A DNA stretch of 50,148 nucleotides from a virus: the IMG/VR virus record IMGVR_UViG_3300010354_000133, positions 1 to 50,148 of that record; one strand, written 5' to 3'. Below the pieces are notes generated by a model. It was not told where the DNA came from and made no database searches. It saw nothing but the letters and a program-made list of their open reading frames with translations. Shown here in pieces: positions 27,606 through 35,425 of the stretch; the first letter of the stretch is position 1, and the number at the start of each line of letters is the position of its first letter. The position numbers were made by a program, and so were the translations under genes.

Positions 27606-28745
27606 ATGACAAACCTCTGGGTAAGCACCTCCGACCTTGGCAGCTACTCAGACACAGAGTTTTCGTATGATGCCGCAAAGGTCGCATCTCAACTTCTTTT
27701 TCAGTTGTCTGGTCGAAAGTACAGCGGCGCAACAACAGTAACTGAGCGGTATGTTTGTGCAACTCGCGGGCACAACTACGGTCTTGCTCGTGGGACAACG
27801 ACGGCAGCGCTCGTCAACGGCGACGTGCAGAACATTCCGCTTACAGCCTATGACTTTTACGAAACGGCTTCAGACGGAATCACGACGGGATCTCGTCTGC
27901 GTTTGCGTGGAAAGCCGGTGACAAAGGTACACGCAATTCGCGACCACCTCGGCGAGATCATCAATCCAAACTACTACTACCTCTCCGATCACTCTGTCAT
28001 TCAGCCAGTTCGAGGCGTACCGTGGAGGCCATGCAACGTAGAAGTTACGTACACGTACGGTGTCGAGGCTCCAGCGATGGGAAAGATGGCTGCAAGAATG
28101 CTCGCGATCGAGTTTTGTAAGATGTGGGCCGGCGAGGACTGCGAGCTTCCGCAGCGCGTGACGAGCATTGCTCGGCAGGGTGTCTCGTACACCATTCTTG
28201 ATCCTCAAGAGTTTGTCGCTCAGGGTCGCACCGGTATCTACTTTGTTGACATGTTCTTGAAGTCGGTAAACCCCGACAACGCAAAGAACCGTGCTCGAGT
28301 GTTTAGTCCAGACCTCGGAAGAGCTCGTCGGCTTACGCCAAAAGACGACAAGCTCGTCAAGTCAATTCAAGACATCACGATCACTGACGGCAACTACGGT
28401 TTCGTTGAGATTACGTACGATTACCTCAACGCGTGGTGGCTGCTCGACGGCACCGGTTGGGTTCCAAAGATTACAATTAACGACTGGTCAAACACAAAGT
28501 CTCGTGATCTTGGTGAGGGATCGGTGCTGCTTCTTGATGAAGAAAACGCGGTGCAAGTCAACGTTCAATACGAAGACGCGCTTGCAATTGTCGGTCTTGT
28601 TGATCCTGGCACGTGGGATATGTATGCGTCACGACCAAGCATCGAGTATGAAGGACAAATTGAGACGGTATACGTAGCATCTGGAAACCTGAGAATCCGC
28701 ATGTCAACGCCTCAGTTGAATCCAATTGTTACGATCGGCGACTAG
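27606..28745 (+). CDS. Putative head-to-tail connector (adaptor) protein
   Basis: A 379-residue protein. The first 210 residues are mainly helical and resemble phage head-tail adaptors: an N-terminal acidic helix A-A-K-V-A-S-Q-L-L-F-Q-L-S-G-R-K-Y, then beta strands containing V-T-Y-T-Y-G and a helix with M-L-A-I-E-F. Residues 215-379 are a beta-rich extension absent from short adaptors. The gene begins the block connector, completion, gp10-like, chaperone and tape measure, the expected order for a siphovirus. It ends 2 nt before the next gene. Confidence 0.6.
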   Translation: MTNLWVSTSDLGSYSDTEFSYDAAKVASQLLFQLSGRKYSGATTVTERYVCATRGHNYGLARGTTTAALVNGDVQNIPLTAYDFYETASDGITTGSRLRLRGKPVTKVHAIRDHLGEIINPNYYYLSDHSVIQPVRGVPWRPCNVEVTYTYGVEAPAMGKMAARMLAIEFCKMWAGEDCELPQRVTSIARQGVSYTILDPQEFVAQGRTGIYFVDMFLKSVNPDNAKNRARVFSPDLGRARRLTPKDDKLVKSIQDITITDGNYGFVEITYDYLNAWWLLDGTGWVPKITINDWSNTKSRDLGEGSVLLLDEENAVQVNVQYEDALAIVGLVDPGTWDMYASRPSIEYEGQIETVYVASGNLRIRMSTPQLNPIVTIGD

Positions 28746-28747
28746 CC

Positions 28748-29251
28748 ATGGCCATCACGTCGATCGCGGATGTCTCGGAAGAGGCACTTAACGTTAAAAA
28801 CCTTCTTCAAAATGTTCTTGACACGGTTGTCTCTGTCTTCGAGTCATACAACGTCCCGCTGCCGAACAGGCGCTACTGGAACACCGGCCAGGTAGCGGTC
28901 GATTGTGAGCAGTTATCCGTATCGCTCGTTCAGCTCTACCTCGGTGCACCTGGCGATCAAGCGTCCACACCGCAAAAGTGCAACATGCCTCGAAGCGCCG
29001 TAATGACCGTCGTGATCGCTCGAGAAATTCCTGTTGTTGGCGTAAATGGTCGACCGCCATCTGCTGAAAAGATCTCTGAAGGCGCCGAGATCTCTGCCGT
29101 AGACGCGTGGGTTCTTATGCAGTCAATCAACATTCTCGACCAGTGGGAGCCAGGCACTTTTGGCGTTGGAACGATCGCAACGGTTGATGTGCCGCCGCCT
29201 GAAGGTGGATTTCAACTTGTAACGATGCAGCTGACGATGGCGGTTCCATAG
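28748..29251 (+). CDS. Putative tail completion or head-tail joining protein
   Basis: A 167-residue protein starting at ATG, 2 nt after the connector gene. An N-terminal helix precedes alternating beta strands with long loops, a size and layout common to tail terminators and stoppers. It has no catalytic motifs. Its last base is the first base of the next start codon, so the two are translated together. Position is the main evidence; exact identity is uncertain. Confidence 0.5.
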   Translation: MAITSIADVSEEALNVKNLLQNVLDTVVSVFESYNVPLPNRRYWNTGQVAVDCEQLSVSLVQLYLGAPGDQASTPQKCNMPRSAVMTVVIAREIPVVGVNGRPPSAEKISEGAEISAVDAWVLMQSINILDQWEPGTFGVGTIATVDVPPPEGGFQLVTMQLTMAVP

Positions 29252-29637
29252 TGGCAGCGATAGTTGTTTGGAACGAGCCAGCACTGTTTCATTTGCTAAA
29301 AGATCCCACGGGTGATGTGGGTCGGCACATGTTTTCTCGCGGCGTCGAGATTGTTGCTTTGGCAAAATCAATGGTTGGAAAGAAAACAGGAAGACTTGCT
29401 GCGTCGATCGGACTTACGCAAGAACCGACTCGACTCGGGCAAAAGATGACGATTGGTTCGCCACTTCCGTACGCTTACGTTCACCATGAAGGATCTCGAC
29501 CGCACATTATTAGAGCAGATAGCGGTGGATTTCTTAGGTTTTCAGCAAAAGGAAGAGTTGTCTACACCCGACAAATTATTCATCCTGGAACACGACCGAA
29601 TAGATACCTCACGACTTTCTTGCATGTGGTAGGATAG
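29251..29637 (+). CDS. HK97 gp10-like tail component
   Basis: A 128-residue protein with a GTG start overlapping the upstream TAG by one base. Characteristic elements of the HK97 gp10 family are the G-R-L-A-A-S-I helix after K-K-T, the Y-A-Y-V-H-H-E-G-S-R-P-H strand and loop, and the C-terminal H-P-G-T-R-P-N-R-Y-L. Members of this family help complete the head-tail junction or tail. Length matches the family. Confidence 0.75.
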   Translation: MAAIVVWNEPALFHLLKDPTGDVGRHMFSRGVEIVALAKSMVGKKTGRLAASIGLTQEPTRLGQKMTIGSPLPYAYVHHEGSRPHIIRADSGGFLRFSAKGRVVYTRQIIHPGTRPNRYLTTFLHVVG

Positions 29638-29673
29638 CGACGACAAACACTACAAAGTACGGAGGAAACACGT

Positions 29674-30015
29674 ATGGCAAGATTTAGGGATTTTGGTTCT
29701 GGAAATCAAGACAAGCCAGCAGAGCCGCTTTCGTTTAAGCTTCACGGTGAAGAGTTTTCGTGTAAGCCAAAGATGCAGGGCCGCGTCTTGCTCGATCTTG
29801 TTTCAAAGTCATCCGCACAAGACAATCCAGGCGAGGCAGCCGCAATTGTCAATAAGTTTTTTGAACTTGTTCTTGTTCCAGAAAGCTACACGCGATTTGA
29901 TGCACTTGTCCAGAGCGACGACAAGATTGTTGATGTTGAGCAGTTGAGCGAGATTGTTGGGTGGCTCGTTGAGCAGTATTCTGACCGCCCTACACAACGG
30001 CCAGCAGCTTCCTAG
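29674..30015 (+). CDS. Tail assembly chaperone, short form
   Basis: A 113-residue acidic, helical protein that starts after GGAGG (29661-29665). It lies directly before the tape measure gene, with an overlapping frame downstream, the classical arrangement of tail assembly chaperones (lambda G/GT type). These proteins bind the tape measure during tail assembly. The stop is TAG at 30013-30015. Confidence 0.78.
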   Translation: MARFRDFGSGNQDKPAEPLSFKLHGEEFSCKPKMQGRVLLDLVSKSSAQDNPGEAAAIVNKFFELVLVPESYTRFDALVQSDDKIVDVEQLSEIVGWLVEQYSDRPTQRPAAS

Positions 30016-30416
30016 CTTGGGCAGTTGATCTCTGGCCGTATGTCAACGGCAAAGCAATATCTCTTGGCGTTGACATCCGAGAACTAGACGCGTCGGATGC
30101 GCTTGACTTTATCCACTATTTGTTTGAAGAAGACACGATTGGCTCGGCGTCTGGTGAGATGCTCGAGGCTAAGGGAAAGTTTAGGCAAACCATCTATCGT
30201 GAGTTTTACCAAACTGAGTACAAGTATGCCTATGAAAGCTCCGGATCAAGAACTGCGCAAAGTATTGATCCTCCGATCGAAGACATCGACGATACTCCAG
30301 TTCCGATAGACCCGTTTGAGCGCTCTGGCGCAACAAAGCCGTTTATCTCGCCGTCGCTGCCAGATGAGGATTCGCCGCTGCCGTTCGGCCGCGCGCTGGA
30401 TGCCCCACTCAGGTAG
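29985..30416 (+). CDS. Frameshifted extension of the tail assembly chaperone
   Basis: The -1 frame relative to the short form is open from 29985 to a TAG at 30416 and encodes about 143 residues, rich in helix at first (F-I-H-Y-L-F-E-E-D) and then Pro/Asp/Ser. It has no credible start or ribosome binding site of its own, so expression by -1 slippage in 29985-30012 is the simplest reading. No textbook X-XXY-YYZ heptamer is present; a CCC-T at 29988-29991, where a proline codon can re-pair, is one candidate. Confidence 0.68.
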   Translation, partial: PPYTTASSFLAWAVDLWPYVNGKAISLGVDIRELDASDALDFIHYLFEEDTIGSASGEMLEAKGKFRQTIYREFYQTEYKYAYESSGSRTAQSIDPPIEDIDDTPVPIDPFERSGATKPFISPSLPDEDSPLPFGRALDAPLR

Positions 30417-30460
30417 TTGTAGATGTTTTAGAATAGACGTAGACACTATGACCATGATGG

Positions 30461-30470
30461 AAGGAGGTGA
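30461..30470 (+). promoter_or_regulatory. Perfect Shine-Dalgarno of the tape measure gene
   Basis: AAGGAGGTGA lies 6 nt before ATG 30477. It is the strongest ribosome binding site in the window and decides the tape measure start. Confidence 0.8.
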
Positions 30471-30476
30471 TGACTA

Positions 30477-33400
30477 ATGGTAGTCGGTAGCGCGTACATC
30501 GTTGTCAACGCGATAACAACCGGTTTTAAGCAGCAGATTCAAGACCTCCTTGACGACATGGAAGATAGGTTCAGCACTGCTGGACGGTCGTTTGGCTCTT
30601 CGTTTAGCCGCGGTGCGAGCTCCGGGTTTAGACAAGTCCGCGACGACTCTATACAGACCTACCTACAGATCAACAGGCTGATTGAAAGAAGCTACTATCT
30701 TCAGGGCGCAATCGGCCTACTCGTTCCTGTTCTTGGCGCAGTAGCTTCTGGATTGTCGGTAATTGCGTTTCAAGCGGCGGCAGCGGTTCCGTCATTTATC
30801 GTTCTTGGCGGCGCAATCACTGCAGCGATACAAGGAATGGTTGGATTTAAGCTTGCTTTTAGCGGCATCGGCAAGGCCGTCAGCTCTCTAACTAAGCCAG
30901 GCGGTGGAATTGACAGAATGCCACAGCTTTTGCGAGCCGCAACTGCGGCGCAAGATAGATACGACGATGCAATGAGTCGAGCTAAAAAAGCACGAGATGC
31001 TTTAAATGAGTCATATGAACAAGCTCGACGCGAACTTGAAAAATTAAAATATGACACTGAAGATGCCGGCATAAATGAAAAGCGGGCGGTGATTCAGCTT
31101 GAAAAAGCGCGAGAAACTCTGCTTCGTGTGCAAGATCTTCCACCAAACACTCGCGCACGCCGAGAAGCAGAGCTTGCGTACGCAGAGGCAGATCTTAACT
31201 TGCGTCGCGCGCGCAGCAGCGTACATGATCTTAATATGGATCTTAATAAAGCGACCAGAAACGGCGAGCTTAATAGACAAGAACAGATTGATAACTCAAA
31301 AACCGTTCTTGATGCAATTGAAGCAGAGGCTCTGGCTCGGCGCGAAGTAAACCGCGCAACGGACGCCAAGCTACTTGCCGATAAAGAACTTGCAGATGCA
31401 AAGGCAGGAAAAGGCGGCGGAGGCGGAGAAGATCCGTTTGCCGGACTGAACGAGTATCAAAAAGAATTTGCAAGATTTCTTGCCGGACTAAAGCCAAAAA
31501 TTAATGACCTAAAGTTAGCCGTAAGTCAAGGGCTGCTCCCAGCGCTCGAGGACGCGATCCGCCTCGTCATGACAAAGCTTTTCCCGGTAATCGAAAGAAA
31601 GATGAAGGATACGGGTATCGCGCTCGGTAAGGCGTCAAAAGACTTTGCCGAGGCGATTACGACGCCGGACTTCATTAAGAACTTTGAAAAGAACATGAAC
31701 ACAAACAACTATGTTCTTGAAAACATGGGAATTATCGTTGGAAACATCGCAAGACTGTTTTCGGCGCTACTTGCTGCCGCCGACCCGGTGATTCGCAAGT
31801 TTACTGATTGGATTAGAGACCTTACCGGTGGCTGGGCAAAAGATGCCGAGGGAAATATCAGCGGCTTGACTGACATGTTCAACAGGTCGGGAGAGATCGC
31901 CGCCGGATTTGGAGACATCATCGGGAACATCGTCGGCGCGTTTGTCAACATTGGAAAGGCAATTGCTGGAGAGGGCGGCGCCGGCCAAACGATGATGGAT
32001 TGGTTCATCAACCTTTCACAGCGATTTGAAGACTTTACAGCCAAGCACCTCGCTAGCGGAAAGCTGCAAGAGTACTTTCAAACCGCCTGGCGCGGATTTC
32101 AAGAGATTTTAAGAATCTTTGGAAAGGTAGTTGAGGCAATTCTGCGCGCCGGCGGAGACGGGTCGCTCGAGGGATCGATGCAAAATGTCGGAAAAGGTGT
32201 TGACGCAATCATCGACAAGATGCCAGAGCTTATCGCTGGAGGAGCAAAATTCGCCGAGTTTGTCGGCAAGTTCTTGGAGATGACGGCGACATTTTTGGAG
32301 TCCGGCAGTATAAGAATGTTCTTTGACATTCTTAGCAAGGCAATGCACGCACTGACAACGTTCTTTAACGTGCCAGTTGTCGCAGAAGTTTTTAAGTTTG
32401 TCGCGGTAATTCACGCTGCGCGACTCGCGTTTGGGCGCCTCGGCAAGGTCGGACAAAAGGTAATTAAGTACATCGACGGCGACATCAAGAACATGCGAAA
32501 GACGCTTCAGAGCATTCCTACAAGGATTGACAAGGTCAAGACTGGATTCTCAAAGTTCAGTACGGCAATGGTAGCCATACCGGGACAGTTAAAGACCTTC
32601 GGAGCAGCGCTTAAGCAGACATCAATCGCGCAAGGAATTCTAAACTCAAAGTTCCTTATGAGCCCGATCACGTGGTGGATCGCTGGAATTGTTGCGCTTA
32701 TCGCGATCCTCGTCGTGATGTACAAAAAGTTTGATTGGTTCCGCGAGCTCGTGGACAAGGTGTGGGGCGCGATGAAGGTCGGCCTTGAGGCCGCCTGGGA
32801 AGTGATCAAGATAGTCGGGCAAAAGATCGGAGACTTCCTTTCGGCGATGTGGAAGCCGCTCTCGGCCGCGTTTGAGGTCGCTTGGGAAGCAGTCAAGGTC
32901 GTGTGGGACGTCATATTCGTGATTCTTAAGACGTATGTTGAAATTGTTGCTGGAATCTTGCTAATTCTTTGGAAGCCAATTTATGAAGTTCTTAAGGTTG
33001 CTTGGGAAGCGGTGAAGGTCATTTGGGACATGATCGTTGAGGGAGTCAAGTTCTACATTGACATCGTCACGGCGGTGCTGTCAACTGTGTGGGACTGGCT
33101 CAAGAAAGGACTTGAGCTCGTTTGGTCGGGCGTCAAGTTTGTCTGGGACAACGTCATTATGCCGTATGTTTCGTTTGTTGTTGGGTTGGTCAAAAAGGTC
33201 GGCGCACCGGTCTGGAACTTTTTGTCCGAGGGAATCTCAAAGGTGTGGGGCGCCGTAAGTGGGTTCTGGAAGAACTACATCTTACCGTTCATCAGCGGAC
33301 TTAGAGGCACGATCTCGCGGCTGGCCAGTGGAATGTGGGACGGTCTCAAGAGCGGCCTCTCGGCGGTTGTAAACTTCATTGTTCGAGCGCTGAACCTTGT

Positions 33401-33752
33401 GATCGACGGAATTAACTTACTAATCAAGGGTGCAAACGCTGTAAAGATCGGAAAAGATATTCCACCGATCGACAGGATCAACCCTGTCCAACTTGCCAAG
33501 GGCGGCGTTATTCCAGCAACTCCAGGCGGCGTGCTCGCGCGGATTGGCGAGGCCGGCCGACCAGAGCGCGTCGAGCCGCTCGATGAGGACGGTCTCTCAA
33601 AGCGCGACAAGGCGATGATCAAGCTTCTTTCTGGCGGCCAAGGTGGTGGAGTGACGATGAATGTTTATCCGTCGCCTGGAATGGACGAGCGCGAGCTTGC
33701 CGCGCTGATCTCTCGACAGCTTGCATTTCAACTTAGGGCAGGATCCGTATGA
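30477..33752 (+). CDS. Tail tape measure protein
   Basis: A 1,091-residue protein. It has an N-terminal amphipathic and hydrophobic stretch (about 80-130), long coiled-coil segments with Lys/Arg/Glu (150-300), a hydrophobic segment near 720-745 (W-W-I-A-G-I-V-A-L-I-A-I-L-V-V-M), then a run of Trp-containing amphipathic helices (770-900) with recurring W-E-A-V-K-V. The C-terminus has the G-G-V-I-P and I-G-E-A-G-R-P-E signature common in tape measures. No lysozyme or peptidase domain was seen. Its length sets the tail length; by the usual rule of about 1.5 angstrom per residue the tail would be around 160 nm. The stop overlaps the next start (ATGA). Confidence 0.9.
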   Translation: MVVGSAYIVVNAITTGFKQQIQDLLDDMEDRFSTAGRSFGSSFSRGASSGFRQVRDDSIQTYLQINRLIERSYYLQGAIGLLVPVLGAVASGLSVIAFQAAAAVPSFIVLGGAITAAIQGMVGFKLAFSGIGKAVSSLTKPGGGIDRMPQLLRAATAAQDRYDDAMSRAKKARDALNESYEQARRELEKLKYDTEDAGINEKRAVIQLEKARETLLRVQDLPPNTRARREAELAYAEADLNLRRARSSVHDLNMDLNKATRNGELNRQEQIDNSKTVLDAIEAEALARREVNRATDAKLLADKELADAKAGKGGGGGEDPFAGLNEYQKEFARFLAGLKPKINDLKLAVSQGLLPALEDAIRLVMTKLFPVIERKMKDTGIALGKASKDFAEAITTPDFIKNFEKNMNTNNYVLENMGIIVGNIARLFSALLAAADPVIRKFTDWIRDLTGGWAKDAEGNISGLTDMFNRSGEIAAGFGDIIGNIVGAFVNIGKAIAGEGGAGQTMMDWFINLSQRFEDFTAKHLASGKLQEYFQTAWRGFQEILRIFGKVVEAILRAGGDGSLEGSMQNVGKGVDAIIDKMPELIAGGAKFAEFVGKFLEMTATFLESGSIRMFFDILSKAMHALTTFFNVPVVAEVFKFVAVIHAARLAFGRLGKVGQKVIKYIDGDIKNMRKTLQSIPTRIDKVKTGFSKFSTAMVAIPGQLKTFGAALKQTSIAQGILNSKFLMSPITWWIAGIVALIAILVVMYKKFDWFRELVDKVWGAMKVGLEAAWEVIKIVGQKIGDFLSAMWKPLSAAFEVAWEAVKVVWDVIFVILKTYVEIVAGILLILWKPIYEVLKVAWEAVKVIWDMIVEGVKFYIDIVTAVLSTVWDWLKKGLELVWSGVKFVWDNVIMPYVSFVVGLVKKVGAPVWNFLSEGISKVWGAVSGFWKNYILPFISGLRGTISRLASGMWDGLKSGLSAVVNFIVRALNLVIDGINLLIKGANAVKIGKDIPPIDRINPVQLAKGGVIPATPGGVLARIGEAGRPERVEPLDEDGLSKRDKAMIKLLSGGQGGGVTMNVYPSPGMDERELAALISRQLAFQLRAGSV

Positions 33753-35404
33753 CATCTCCAGAAAACATCGCTCGAGTAAACCTAATCTCTAACCCGTCGT
33801 TTAAGACGAACGCCACTGGTTGGACTGGAACCGGCAGCGCGACGGTGGCAAGAGTTACATCTGACTACGTGTTTGGCGGCGCATGCCTCCAGATCACAAA
33901 GGCAAACACAACAAACTCAGGCGCAGTGATCTCGAGCAGAGTTGCGGTTACTCAAAGCTCTTCGTACGCCGTGTCGGCGTACATCAAGATACCCGCAGCG
34001 GAACAGTCTGGCTCGATCAGAATCAAGGTTGACTGGTACACCGCGCTAAGCGGAGGAAGTTTGATCACGTCAACAACGAGCGAGCTTGTTACGCTCGACC
34101 CCGGCTCCGACTGGGTAAGAATTGGAAAGGTTGGAACCGCGCCGGCAACGGCGGTTGCCGCGCTCGTCTCGGTGATTCAGCCGACGGCAGGAACTAACTT
34201 AAAAAAGTTCTTGATCGATGGAGTCTTATTCGAGCAGGCCTCGCAGATAAAGATCTACACCGACGACTTTTCTCAGGGATACGAGACGACAACTGTCCGC
34301 ACGTCGCTGACGCCGCTTCCACCGCCGATCTTTACTGGAATGAAGTTGAATGCCGACGTACAACTCGGCGACATCGTGTTCAACACGATTGACGAAAACG
34401 GCGTCGTGTGGGTTGTCACTGACATTTCTGGCTGGTGGGAGCATCCAGATCCTGAGATGCAGGACGTGCGCCGAGGCTGGGGCGACGGCTCGTATGACGT
34501 GCGCGGTCGCTGGGCCGCGCGGGATATCGTGCTTGAGGGCGTGTTTCTTCCTCCCGACCAGTCGTACGTTCAAGCCGCGCGCAACAAGTTGATCGAGGCA
34601 ACGAGCCTCGTGTACAGCAACGCGTGGCTTTACGTTGATGAGGTTCCAACAAAGGCGGCGCGGGTTAGGCTAAGTGGCAAGCCGTCGATCAGGACCGTAA
34701 ATCCTCGCGGGCGCACCGAGTTTAGCATTGGACTGCGCGCTCCAAATCCGATCAAGTACGCTTGGAACTGGGAGCAGCAGGATGGGTACTACACTACAAC
34801 CATTCCAGGCGCCAACACAAGTACAAGCGAAAGTGGAACTAGAACAATTACAAATGATGGAAACATCAATGTTCATGCTATTTTTGAGATCACTGGGCCT
34901 TTGGTTGGGCCTGGCTCGATCTACAACGCCGCGACAGGAGAAGAACTTACAATCATTCAACCGCTGCGGGCAGCGACAAGCAAGACCGTCACGAATAAAG
35001 CGCTTACAAACAACATAGCAACGCTGACAACGTCTGCCGCTCATGGATTTTTGGCCGGAGACTCTGTCACGGTTGCGATTACAGACGCGGTGTTCAACGG
35101 AACATTTACAATACTAAGCACTCCAACAACAGCAACATTTACATATTCTAAGGTAAATGCCAACATTTCATCGGCGGCTACGAGCGGAACGGCGTCAATT
35201 CCAGTCGATGTTCTTGAAATTGACACGTATGAGCAAGAAGTTGCGTTTAACGGAAGCACGGAGGACACGCGGTCAATGCTCGACACGCTGATTGACTGGC
35301 TCGTGCTTGCTCCAGGCGACAACGAGATTACGTTTACGGATGATGGTGACGCAACGGCAGCGGCAAATATGGTAGTTTACTACCGCTCTGGTTGGATTGG
35401 ATAG
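33749..35404 (+). CDS. Distal tail (Dit-like) minor tail protein with carbohydrate-binding-like domain
   Basis: A 551-residue protein translationally coupled to the tape measure by ATGA. Residues 8-170 look like a CBM4/9-type jelly roll (N-L-I-S-N-P-S-F, T-G-W, then W-V-R-I-G and F-L-I-D-G-V). Residues 195-350 resemble the Dit N-terminal domain, with D-V-R-G-R-W, G-V-F-L-P-P and F-S-I-G-L-R-A-P-N-P. Residues about 412-485 are the beta module shared with two other tail genes (T-T-S-A-A-H-G-F, N-G-T-F-T-I, T-F-T-Y). The C-terminus is beta-rich. It probably forms the tail tip ring and may bind cell-surface sugars. Confidence 0.72.
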   Translation: MTSPENIARVNLISNPSFKTNATGWTGTGSATVARVTSDYVFGGACLQITKANTTNSGAVISSRVAVTQSSSYAVSAYIKIPAAEQSGSIRIKVDWYTALSGGSLITSTTSELVTLDPGSDWVRIGKVGTAPATAVAALVSVIQPTAGTNLKKFLIDGVLFEQASQIKIYTDDFSQGYETTTVRTSLTPLPPPIFTGMKLNADVQLGDIVFNTIDENGVVWVVTDISGWWEHPDPEMQDVRRGWGDGSYDVRGRWAARDIVLEGVFLPPDQSYVQAARNKLIEATSLVYSNAWLYVDEVPTKAARVRLSGKPSIRTVNPRGRTEFSIGLRAPNPIKYAWNWEQQDGYYTTTIPGANTSTSESGTRTITNDGNINVHAIFEITGPLVGPGSIYNAATGEELTIIQPLRAATSKTVTNKALTNNIATLTTSAAHGFLAGDSVTVAITDAVFNGTFTILSTPTTATFTYSKVNANISSAATSGTASIPVDVLEIDTYEQEVAFNGSTEDTRSMLDTLIDWLVLAPGDNEITFTDDGDATAAANMVVYYRSGWIG

Positions 35405-35425
35405 TGATGACGGACGGTAGACAAC

